Below are positions 32,001 through 40,200 of a DNA stretch of 64,000 bases, piece by piece. The first letter of the stretch is position 1; each line of letters begins with the position of its first letter. The notes beneath the pieces were generated by a model. It worked only from the letters and a program-made list of their open reading frames with translations. It was not told where the DNA came from and did not search any database. The stretch is taken from contig NZ_JANCPR020000035.1 of assembly GCF_028657195.3 (NCBI RefSeq), positions 1 to 64,000 of the forward strand, read 5' to 3'. Made by a program: the position numbers and the translations under genes. Source of the DNA: Streptomyces iconiensis (GTDB taxonomy: Bacteria; Actinomycetota; Actinomycetes; Streptomycetales; Streptomycetaceae).

Positions 32001-35000
32001 CGCGGATTCCGTGTCGAGCTGGGCGAGATCGAACAGGTGCTGCGCGGGCATCCGGCCGTCGGCGAGGCGGTCGTGGTGGCCAGGCCCGACGAGCGCGCCG
32101 AACAGACCCTCGTCGCCTACGCCGAGCCGCTGGCCGGCCTGACCCCGCACACCGGCGAGCTGCTGGAGCACTGCCGAGGCGCTCTCCCCGGCTACATGGT
32201 GCCCGCCAGGATCGTCGTGCTGGACGCGCTGCCGCTCAACCCGAACGGCAAGGTGGACCGTGCGGCGCTGCCGGAAGCCGACGGGGCCCGGCCCGACCTG
32301 AACACCGGCTATGTGGCACCGCGCGGTCCGCTTGAGGAGACCGTCGCCGGGGTCTGGCGCGAAGTCCTCGACCTGGACAGGGTCGGCGCGCACGACGACT
32401 TCTTCGACCTCGGCGGGCACTCGCTGCTGGCCAGCAGGCTGCTCGCCCGGGTACGCCGCACCTTCGACCGCGATCTGCCGCTGGCCGTGTTCTTCGCCGG
32501 GCCGACCGTTGCCGCGCTGGCAGCCGCGCTGGAGAGCCGGCTCTCCGACGGTACGCAGACCTCGCGCCCCGCGCCGCGCGCCGGTGCACGCCCCGACCCG
32601 CTGCCCGCCTCGCTCGGCCAGCGCAGGCTGTGGTTCGCGCACCAACTGGACCCGGACAGCGTCGACTACACGATCGTGTGGCCCCTGCGGCTGTCCGGCG
32701 CGCTGGACACCACGGCGCTCCGCAGCGCCCTCGACGGCGTGACGGCCAGGCACGAGGTGCTGCGTACGCGCTTCGGCAGCGTCGCGGGCGAGCCGGTCCA
32801 GCTCATCGACGATCCCGGCGAAGGGCTCGACTGCGCCCTCACCGACCTGAGCGGCCTGCCGCGTGGCGAGCGCGCCGCTGTGGTCGGGGAGCGGATCGCC
32901 GCTGCCGGAGCGCACCGGTTCGACCTCGCGGCCGACCGGCTGCTGCGGGCCGAACTGCTGCGGGTCTCCGAGCGGGAACACGTACTCGTGCTCTGTGTGC
33001 ACCACATCGTCTTCGACGGCTGGTCCGCCTCGGTACTGCTGCGCGACCTCGCCGCGCTGTACGAGGCCGAGCTTGCCGCCCCGTACGGGGGCGAACTCTC
33101 CGGGCTGTACGAAGGTGAACTCTCCGCGCTGTACGACGGCGAAGTCGCCCTGCCGCACGAGGGCGAGGGCGAGGGAGTGGGCCCGGACGGGGACGCGGAC
33201 GGGGGCGAGGACGCGGCCGGGGGCGTGGGCGCCGGAGGACGCGACGGCGGCGGTGGCCTGCCTCCGCTCGCCGTGCAGTACGGCGACTACGCGGTGTGGG
33301 AGCGCGACTGGCTCTCAGGGCCCGTGCTGGAAGGGCAGCTCGACCACTGGCGCGCCCAGCTCGCGGGGGCGCCCGAGAGCACGCGGCTGCCCACCGACCT
33401 CGGTCCGCCGGAGCAGGGCGGCCGTTCCGGCGCCGGGGCCCGGCACGACGTGGCACTGCCGGGCGCCACCGGGGCCGCGCTGTCCGCGTTCTGCGCCCGT
33501 ATCGGCGCGACCCCGTTCATGGGGCTGCTGGCCGCGCTCGGCGTGGTGCTGGGCCGCTACGGCGAGACCGAGGACGTGGTCGTCGGCACATACGCGGCGA
33601 ACAGGAACAGGCCCGAACTGGAGGAGCTGGTCGGCTTCTTCGTGAACACGCTGCCGCTGCGCATCGACCTGTCGGGGGACCCCGGCTTCCGCGAACTCGT
33701 CACCCGCTGCCGCGCCGTGGCGCTCGGCGCCTTCGCCCATCAGGACGTGCCGTTCGACCGGCTGGTCGAGGAGCTGGCGCCGCGCAGGGGAGCGGCGGGC
33801 GCCACGCCATATGTGCGGGTGGCCCTGGTGATGCAGAACGTGCCCGACGAGAAGGTCTCCCTCGGCGGGGTCGAGGTGGAGTCCCTGCCGTCCGACACCA
33901 CGTCGGCCACCTTCGACCTCGCACTGCACGTGTGGCCGAACCCGCGCGTCGGCACCGGACGGGACCGAGAGGGCGGGAACGGCGCCGGCGGGGAAGGCAC
34001 ACGCGGGGCCGGCACACGCGGGGCCGGCGCGGGCGCTGAGGACGGAGGGTTCGCCGGATTCGTCGAGTACGCCACCGACCTGTTCACCCGTGAAGCAGCC
34101 GCGCGCTTCACCGGCCATGTGCGCCAGGTGCTGGAGCAGGCGCTCGCCGAGCCTGACCGCCCGGTACGCGAACACACCCTGCTGACCCCGCCCGAGGCCC
34201 ACGCACTGACCGCGGGCGCCGACGGCGGCACCGAGCGCTTCCCCGGCGAGCGCTTCCCCGACGAACGCTTCCCCGAGGAGAGCATCGCCGCCCGCTTCCT
34301 GCGCCAGGCCGGACGCACCCCGGCCGCGGCGGCGTACCTCGTGGAAGGAACCACGCTCAGCTACGCGGAACTGGCCCGCGACAGCGCCGAACTGGCCGCC
34401 CGGCTGCGGCTCAGCGGCGTCGGCCCCGAGACCCCGGTCGGCGTCTGCCTGCCCCGTGGCCGCCTGCTGCCCGTCGCCGCGCTGGGCATCTGGCGGGCGG
34501 GGGGCGCCTACCTTCCGCTGGACCCGGAGAGCCCGCCCTCCCGGATCGCCCACCTGGCCACCGACTCGGGCGCCCGCCTGACCCTCACCGACACGGCACA
34601 CGAGCACCTGCTGCCGCCCGGTGCGCCCCGGCTCGTACTGGACGCGGCGCCGGACGGGACGACGGAGTACGGGACGACGGAGTACGGGACGACGGAGTAC
34701 GGGACGACGGGCGGGACGACGGAGTACCGGGCGACGGACAGGGCGACGGAGTACCGGGCGACGGACAGGGCGACGGTGGGGGCATCGGCGGCCGGCGCCA
34801 TGGCTGCTTCCGGCACTGGGGCAGCGGCGTACGACGACCACGCGGCGCCGGGGTCCGGCGTCGACGCGCTCGCCGCCGTGATCTACACCTCCGGCTCAAC
34901 GGGCCTGCCCAAGGGCGTGGCGCTGACCGCGCGTTCGGTCCTCAACCGGATCGACTGGATGGCCTCTGCCTGGCCCCTCAGCGCCGACGAGGTCATGTGC

Positions 35001-36389
35001 CAGAAGGGCCCGCCCGGCTTCGTCGACGGACTGTGGGAACTGCTCGGCGGCCTCCTGCACGGGGTACCGACCGTCGTGGCACCGCCCGAGACGGGACGCG
35101 ACCCCCGAGCACTGACCCAACTGCTCGCCGAACACCGGGTCACCAGGCTGCTGGTGGTCCCCTCGCTGCTGCGCGCGCTGCTGGAGATCCCCGGCCTCGC
35201 GGAGCTGCTCCCGCACCTGAACCGCTGGGTCAGCTCGGGCGAGGAGCTGCCCCCGCAGCTCGCGCGGCTGTTCGGCGAGCGGATGCCGGGCCGTGAGCTG
35301 CGCAATCTCTACGGTTCCTCCGAGGCGTGGGACGCGCTGTGCCAGCCCAACGGCGCCGGAACCGAACCCGGAACGGGAACCGAACCCGATGCCGGACCGG
35401 TCACAGGACCCGGTGCCGGCCGCCCGGTCCCGGTCGGCGTGCCCGTCAGCAATGTGCGGGCCCATGTGCTCGACAAGGAGCTGCGCCTCGTACCTGCCGG
35501 GGTGACCGGCGATCTCCACGTGGCGGGCGCGTGCCTGGCCCGTGGCTATCTGGGCAGGCCGGACCTGACCGCCGAGCGGTTCGTGCCCGATCCCTTCGGC
35601 GCGGCGGGCGGCAGGCTCTACCGCTCAGGGGACCGCGCGGTACGCAGGGCGGACGGCCAGATCGAGCTGGCGGGCAGGGCCGACCTCCAGCTGAAGATCC
35701 GCGGCATGCGGGTCGAACCCGCCGAGGCGGAACGGGCGTTGGAGGACCTGCCCGGTGTCCGGCACGCCGTTGTCACCGGCCGTACCAGGCCGGGGACGGG
35801 CGACCAGGGCCTGGAACTGGTGGCGTACGTCGTGCCGGAGGCCGGGGGCACGGTGGAGGTGCAGGATCTGCGCGCCGCACTGGCCCGCGTCCTGCCCCGG
35901 CACCTGGTGCCCGCGGTCTACACCGTGCTCGGCGAACTGCCGCTCAACACCAGCGGCAAGGTCGACCGCGCCGCACTGCCCGAGCCGGAACCTCAGGACC
36001 GTACGGAAACGAGGGCGGCGGCGGACAGCGGCGAGCAGACGACGGATCAGGAGCGGGCGGTGTCGGCGCTGTGGGCGGAACTGCTCGGCGTGCAGACCGT
36101 CGGCCCGCACGAGGACTTCTTCGACCTCGGGGGCCACAGCCTGCTGGCCATGCGGCTCGTGGACGGTATCGCCGAGTCGTTCGGCGTCCGTTGGGGCGTA
36201 CGCACGGTGTTCGAGCACCCCACCGTGCACCTCCAGAGCCGGCTTCTGCATGCGTCCGAAGGCCCGTCGCCGAACGGCCTTCCACAGGGCGGCCCCACGC
36301 GAGACGGCCTTCCACAGGGCGGCTCCACGCAAGACGGCCCTCCACAGGGCGCTCCTGCCCGGGCTGACGACCCGGCACAGGAGACGTGA
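29049..36389 (+). CDS. NRPS, two modules: C4-A4-T4-C5-A5-T5
   Basis: 2446 residues. C4 (HHIVFDG at 223), A4 (P-loop near 732), T4 (Ser1125), C5 (HHIVFDG at 1318), A5 (P-loop near 1946), T5 (Ser2364). By-eye codes: A4 DVLWIGGIFK, close to valine (DALWIGGTFK); A5 VDWLVSLDAK. A5 lacks the Asp that binds the alpha-amino group (VDG in place of the usual FD-x-S alignment) and shares V-D-W...S-L with beta-alanine domains (VDWVISLADK from memory). With panD nearby, beta-alanine is the best call. C4 and C5 are strikingly alike, suggesting duplication. Three in-frame repeat arrays occur: in C4, before the A3 motif of A5, and at the C-terminus. Confidence 0.95.
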   Translation: MTRTHGAAPEGEAEPLAGRRELLAKRLAAGGTRICPVSAAQRRLWFEDQLRPGRTDYTVVWPLRLTGRLDVQALRAALTALVARHEVLRTRFVGVDGEPVQVVDPPATFDCHLTDLSAAPGHAPDPAHGPAHGQAAGPVLGLPPATREAPVLDEAPVLDEGPVLDEGPVLDEGRARDEATDARVRERVAAAGARPFDLASGPLFAAEVLREDARRHVLVLAAHHIVFDGWSWAVLLSDLSALYEDFSAGGEGDVLKPLPVQYGDYAVWERELLSGETLTDHLGFWREHLSGAPETLDLPTDLDPGPAGRSGAGARRAVSVPAGAAGRLAALCAEEGATTFMGVLAATGVVLGRYGGVEDVVLSTLAANRSQPELEDLIGFFVNPLPLRVDLSGSPTFRELLARCRATALGAFAHQDLPFDRLIEELAPRRTPGVTPYAQVALVMQNGPEEPATLGGLGAESLHTEARTATFDLSLQVWPAADGGLDGFVEYATDLFAEPTALRFAGHVRSVLEQLAAEPDRPMGEFALPTGDELATALAQARPAPAPGESVPARERATPACLHELVAAQAARIPDAPAVRCGDETLTYAELDRAAEAVATRLRAEGVGTEDLVGVCVQRSLWSVTALLGVLKAGAAYLPLEPDNPADRLAYVIADSGARTVLVETDLRDELPAGGFRTVLLEEALRTPVVPVAQVTPADPAASATSPALAAPPAPVAHRAEVSPDNLAYVIYTSGSTGLPKGVAVTHRAAVTRVHEPRFVSLTEQDVMLHALALSFDVSVLEVFGALTNGCQLAVLPGKAMPERVGAFLPAYGVTVGWLTAALFHAVVDTAGEGLAGMRTLIAGGDQLSTHHVERALALLDPSALLVNGYGPTEAAIFASTHPMRASGGAQGRVPIGAPIPDTELFVMDAQFQPAPVGVPGELFIGGDCLARGYLGRPGLTAERFLPHPLGGRGARLYRTGDLVRRRADGLLEFLGRTDHQVKVRGFRVELGEIEQVLRGHPAVGEAVVVARPDERAEQTLVAYAEPLAGLTPHTGELLEHCRGALPGYMVPARIVVLDALPLNPNGKVDRAALPEADGARPDLNTGYVAPRGPLEETVAGVWREVLDLDRVGAHDDFFDLGGHSLLASRLLARVRRTFDRDLPLAVFFAGPTVAALAAALESRLSDGTQTSRPAPRAGARPDPLPASLGQRRLWFAHQLDPDSVDYTIVWPLRLSGALDTTALRSALDGVTARHEVLRTRFGSVAGEPVQLIDDPGEGLDCALTDLSGLPRGERAAVVGERIAAAGAHRFDLAADRLLRAELLRVSEREHVLVLCVHHIVFDGWSASVLLRDLAALYEAELAAPYGGELSGLYEGELSALYDGEVALPHEGEGEGVGPDGDADGGEDAAGGVGAGGRDGGGGLPPLAVQYGDYAVWERDWLSGPVLEGQLDHWRAQLAGAPESTRLPTDLGPPEQGGRSGAGARHDVALPGATGAALSAFCARIGATPFMGLLAALGVVLGRYGETEDVVVGTYAANRNRPELEELVGFFVNTLPLRIDLSGDPGFRELVTRCRAVALGAFAHQDVPFDRLVEELAPRRGAAGATPYVRVALVMQNVPDEKVSLGGVEVESLPSDTTSATFDLALHVWPNPRVGTGRDREGGNGAGGEGTRGAGTRGAGAGAEDGGFAGFVEYATDLFTREAAARFTGHVRQVLEQALAEPDRPVREHTLLTPPEAHALTAGADGGTERFPGERFPDERFPEESIAARFLRQAGRTPAAAAYLVEGTTLSYAELARDSAELAARLRLSGVGPETPVGVCLPRGRLLPVAALGIWRAGGAYLPLDPESPPSRIAHLATDSGARLTLTDTAHEHLLPPGAPRLVLDAAPDGTTEYGTTEYGTTEYGTTGGTTEYRATDRATEYRATDRATVGASAAGAMAASGTGAAAYDDHAAPGSGVDALAAVIYTSGSTGLPKGVALTARSVLNRIDWMASAWPLSADEVMCQKGPPGFVDGLWELLGGLLHGVPTVVAPPETGRDPRALTQLLAEHRVTRLLVVPSLLRALLEIPGLAELLPHLNRWVSSGEELPPQLARLFGERMPGRELRNLYGSSEAWDALCQPNGAGTEPGTGTEPDAGPVTGPGAGRPVPVGVPVSNVRAHVLDKELRLVPAGVTGDLHVAGACLARGYLGRPDLTAERFVPDPFGAAGGRLYRSGDRAVRRADGQIELAGRADLQLKIRGMRVEPAEAERALEDLPGVRHAVVTGRTRPGTGDQGLELVAYVVPEAGGTVEVQDLRAALARVLPRHLVPAVYTVLGELPLNTSGKVDRAALPEPEPQDRTETRAAADSGEQTTDQERAVSALWAELLGVQTVGPHEDFFDLGGHSLLAMRLVDGIAESFGVRWGVRTVFEHPTVHLQSRLLHASEGPSPNGLPQGGPTRDGLPQGGSTQDGPPQGAPARADDPAQET
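29490..29579 (+). repeat. In-frame 18-bp repeat (EAPVLD/EGPVLD) in C4
   Basis: Five units of GAGGSSCCGGTCCTGGAC type encode repeats of Glu-Ala/Gly-Pro-Val-Leu-Asp in a loop of the first C domain, about 130 bp before its HHIVFDG motif. The equivalent loop in C5 lacks it. Confidence 0.92.
34656..34778 (+). repeat. In-frame 15/27-bp repeats (GTTEY units) before A3 motif of A5
   Basis: Three exact copies of GGGACGACGGAGTAC, a broken fourth and fifth, then two copies of a 27-bp derivative encode Gly-Thr-Thr-Glu-Tyr and Arg-Ala-Thr-Asp/Glu repeats. They sit about 100 bp before the P-loop of the beta-alanine-like A domain. Confidence 0.92.
36271..36360 (+). repeat. In-frame 30-bp repeat at the C-terminus of the NRPS
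   Basis: Three 30-bp units encode a Gly/Pro/Gln-rich tail (NGLPQGGPTR, DGLPQGGSTQ, DGPPQGAPAR) after the last carrier domain. This is where a docking element for the next synthetase would be expected. Confidence 0.92.
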
Positions 36390-36453
36390 TGGCTGAGTCA
36401 CCGAACAGACCGCGGCACACCGGACGTGTCCGGACGACAACCAGGAGGGCCTG

Positions 36454-37230
36454 ATGGCGGCTTCGACGAACCCTTGGACAGCCCGGCTGCGTCCGGCGAG
36501 CGACACACGGCTGCGGCTGATCTGCTTCGCGCACGCCGGCGGCGGCGCCGCGACCTTCCGGGGCTTCGCGCAGCACCTTCCCGACGACATCGACCTGTGT
36601 GCCATCCGTCTCCCGGGCAGGGAAAGCAGGCTGCGGGAGCCCCCGGTGCGCAAGATGGGCGAACTCGTCGGCCTGCTCGGCGAGGCGCTGGAGGACCTGT
36701 TCGACGTGCCCTTCGGTCTCTTCGGCTACTGCTCAGGCGCGCTGACGGCGTTCGAACTGGCCAGGTACCTGCGCGAGAACGGCGGCCCGCAGCCCGCGGC
36801 GCTGTTCGCGTGCGCCTGCCCTTCGCCCGCCATGGTGCTGCGCGACAGCGGCGTCCACGAGCTTTCCAAGGACGAGCTGACCGAACACCTCGCGGCGCTC
36901 GGCATCATTCCTGACACCATCCTCCGCACACCCGGGCTCCTCGACATGTTCGAACCGAGCGTGCGCGCCGACTACGAGGTGTACGAGACCCACGAGTACG
37001 TGCCGGACGAGCCGCTCGACATCCCCGTCAGCGTGTACGGCGCGACCGCCGACCCCAGCACGACGGAGCCGACCCTGCTGGGCTGGCGCGAGGAGACGAC
37101 CCGGACCTTCTCCATGCGGCTCTTCCCCGGTGACCACGGCTTCTTCGAGGACGACAGGGCAGCCCTCGCCGCCGGTGTGAGCACCGAGCTGCGTACGGCC
37201 GCCGCACAGACCCAGGTGGCGGCCAGATGA
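36454..37230 (+). CDS. Type II thioesterase with a cysteine nucleophile
   Basis: A 258-residue thioesterase of the stand-alone editing type (LICFAHAGGGAATFRGFAQHLP, then LPGRESRLREPP). These enzymes remove stalled or wrong acyl groups from carrier proteins. The nucleophile elbow, normally G-H-S-M-G, reads LFGYCSGALTAFEL, so Cys93 takes the place of serine. The His is kept (GDHGFFEDD) and an Asp is available (YGATADPST). AGGAGG precedes the ATG at 36454. It sits inside the NRPS operon and its stop overlaps the next NRPS start (ATGA). Cys-type thioesterases are known to make strained rings or amides in a few NRPS systems, so a role beyond editing is possible. Confidence 0.93.
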   Translation: MAASTNPWTARLRPASDTRLRLICFAHAGGGAATFRGFAQHLPDDIDLCAIRLPGRESRLREPPVRKMGELVGLLGEALEDLFDVPFGLFGYCSGALTAFELARYLRENGGPQPAALFACACPSPAMVLRDSGVHELSKDELTEHLAALGIIPDTILRTPGLLDMFEPSVRADYEVYETHEYVPDEPLDIPVSVYGATADPSTTEPTLLGWREETTRTFSMRLFPGDHGFFEDDRAALAAGVSTELRTAAAQTQVAAR

Positions 37231-40200
37231 CCGAACGCGAACTGTCCGAAGTCAAGCGCGAACTGCTCGCCAAGCTGCTCGCGGGCGGCGCCGCACCGAC
37301 GGCGCGGCGGGTGACCCAGGCCGAGCCCGGCAGGCGGGTACGGCTCTCCTACGCGCAGGAAAGGGTGTGGCTCACCTCCCAGCTCGCTCCAGACGTACCG
37401 GTCTTCCACCTGGTGGTGCTCGCGGTGCTGCCGGTGCGGCTGGAGGCCGGGCTGATGGAGGAGAGCCTGCGCGCCCTCGTGGCCCGGCACGACTCGCTGC
37501 GGATGACGGCCGAGGTGGAGGACGGCGTCCCGCTGATGGCGGTGCACGACCCCGCGGACATCGCGGTGCGTGTGCCCGTCACCGACCTGTCGGCCGAGCC
37601 CGACCCCCGCGCTGCGGCCGTCGAGCACGCCGGACGGGCAGCACGCGAGCCCTACCGGCTGGACCAGGCGCCGCTGTGGCGCGCAGAGATCATATGGCTC
37701 GGGCCCGACTCCTCCATGCTGATGTTCGCCGTCCACCACCTGATCGCGGACGCCGGCTCGCTCGACCTGATCGCCATGGAACTCTCGGGGGTCGGACAGG
37801 ACACTGAACTGCCCGTCTCCTACAGGGACTTCGCCGCCTGGCAGCGCGACGGCATCGAGTCGGGCAGCCTGACCGAGGAGCTGGCCTTCTGGCGCAGCGA
37901 GCTGGCCGGGGTGCCGACCTCACTGGAGCTGCCGGCCGACAGGGCCAGGCCCGCGCTGCCCGATCTGTCGGGCCGTACGCTCCAGTTCGACATCCCCGCC
38001 GCGACCACCGCGCGGGTCCGGGCGCTGAGCAAGGCCGAGGCCGTCACCCCGTACGTCGTGCATCTCGCCGCGCTCGGCGTCCTGCTGGGCAGGTACACGC
38101 ACCGCGCGGACGTTCTGGTGGGCACCTATGTGTCGGGGCGGAGCGAGCCAGAACTCCAGCAGCTCGTCGGCATGTTCGTGAACCTGGTTCCGATACGTGT
38201 CCGGATGGCGGGCGAGCCCACCTTCCGTGAGCTGGCCGACCGGGTGCGCGGGGCGACCGCGGGAGCGTTCGCGCACCAGACCGTGCCCTTCGAACAGCTC
38301 GTCCGGCAGGCCGAGCGCGGCCCCAGCAGGGGGGAGCCGCCGCTGGTGCAGGTCGGCTTCAACATGCTGCGGCTCAAGGGCGCGGCGTTCGGCGAGGCGA
38401 TCGACCTGCCCATCTCGCAGGACGTTTCCCAGCTCGACCTGACCGTGCATGTGGTGGAGCGCGCCGACGGCTCGCACAATCTGATGCTGGAGTACGCGAC
38501 CGCGCTGTTCGACAAGGAGACGGTCGAGCAGCTGGCCCGGCACTACCTCAGCCTGCTCGACCGGCTCACCGACGACCCCGATCTCCCGCTCGCCAGGACG
38601 GAAACGCTCACCGACGCCGAAAGCGCCGCCCTCACCTCCCTCGCCGACATCGCCGACCTCACCGAGCACCGGGACAGCTCGCGGGGAGCGGGAGCGGGGA
38701 CGGAAGCGGGGGCCGGCTCGGTCGGCGAACAGCCGCTGCTCGCCGACGCGTTCGCCGAGCAGGCGCGGCTGCGTCCGGACGCGGTGGCCGTACGCGCAGG
38801 CGAGGAGGCGCTGACCTACCGCCAACTCGACGCGCGTACCGCACGCCTCGCCGACCAGTTGCGCGCACGCGGCGCGGGGCCCGAGGCCGTGGTCGGTGTC
38901 TGCCTGGAGCGCGGCCTGCCGCTGGTGATCGGCCTGCTCGCGGTCTGGCGGGCAGGCGCTGCCTACCTGCCCCTCGACCCCGAACACCCGCCCGCACGCT
39001 GGTCCACCATGCTGACGGCGGCCACCGCACTGCTGGTGCTCACCGACTCCGACCACGAGGCCGGTATCGCGGCGCTGCCGTCCGCCGTACCCCTCGTACT
39101 GGACGCGGCAGGCGACCTCCGGGCTGCCCCCGCGCCCCCGGCCGACCCCGCGCCCGCGACGGCCCCCGTACAAGCGACGGACTCCGCGCAAGCGACGGCC
39201 GCCGTGCACGCGACGGACTACGCGCCCGCGAAGGATTCCGCGCACACGCCCGACGACGCGCCGCGCGGACAGCACCGGGACGGCGTCGCCTACGTGGTGT
39301 TCACCTCGGGTTCCACGGGGGCGCCCAAGGGCGTGGTCGTCAGCAACGCCGGTATCGCCAACCGCGTGTGGTGGACCGTACGCACGCATGGCATCGGCCA
39401 CGGGGACAGGGTGCTCCAGAAGACCAGGACCGGCTTCGACGCCGCGTGCTGGGAGATCTTCGCCCCGCTCGCCGTCGGCGGTACCGTCGTGATGGCCCCG
39501 CCGGGCGCCGAACGTGACCCGGCGGCGCTGCTGCGGGCCGCCGCCGAGACGGACGCCACGGTGCTCCAGGTCGTACCCTCCGTGCTGCGGCTGCTCGTCG
39601 AGGAGCCGGGCTGGGAGCGGTGCTCCTCCCTGCGGCTGCTCTTCTCCGCCGGCGAACCGCTCGACGCGGCGCTGTGCCGGCGGGTGCGCGAGCTGGCCGA
39701 CATCGAGGTGTGGAACACCTACGGACCCACCGAGTGCTCCATCGACGTCACCGCGCACCCCTACGACGCCCGGCAGCACGCCGGTACCGTGCCCATCGGC
39801 GTGCCGATCGACCACACGCGGATCACCCTCGTCGGCCCCCAGGGCCACCTCGTCCCCGACTCCGTGCCCGGCGAACTGCTGGTCGGCGGCCCTGGGGTGG
39901 CCAGGGGGTACGCGGGCAGGCCGGACCTGACGGCCGAGCGCTTCGTGCCCGACCCGTACGGCCCGCCGGGCGCCCGCGCCTACCGCACCGGCGACCTGGT
40001 GACCCGGGGCCGCGACGGCGTACTGCGCTTCGCGGGCAGGGCCGACGACCAGGTCAAGGTCAACGGCGTGCGGATCGAGCCGGCCGAGGTCGCGGCCTCG
40101 CTGCTGCACCACCCCGAGGTCACGGCGGCACACGTACTGGCGGCGCCGGGGCACACGGGCGAACGGCGGCTGGTCGCCTACGCCGTGCCCGCGCCCGGGT

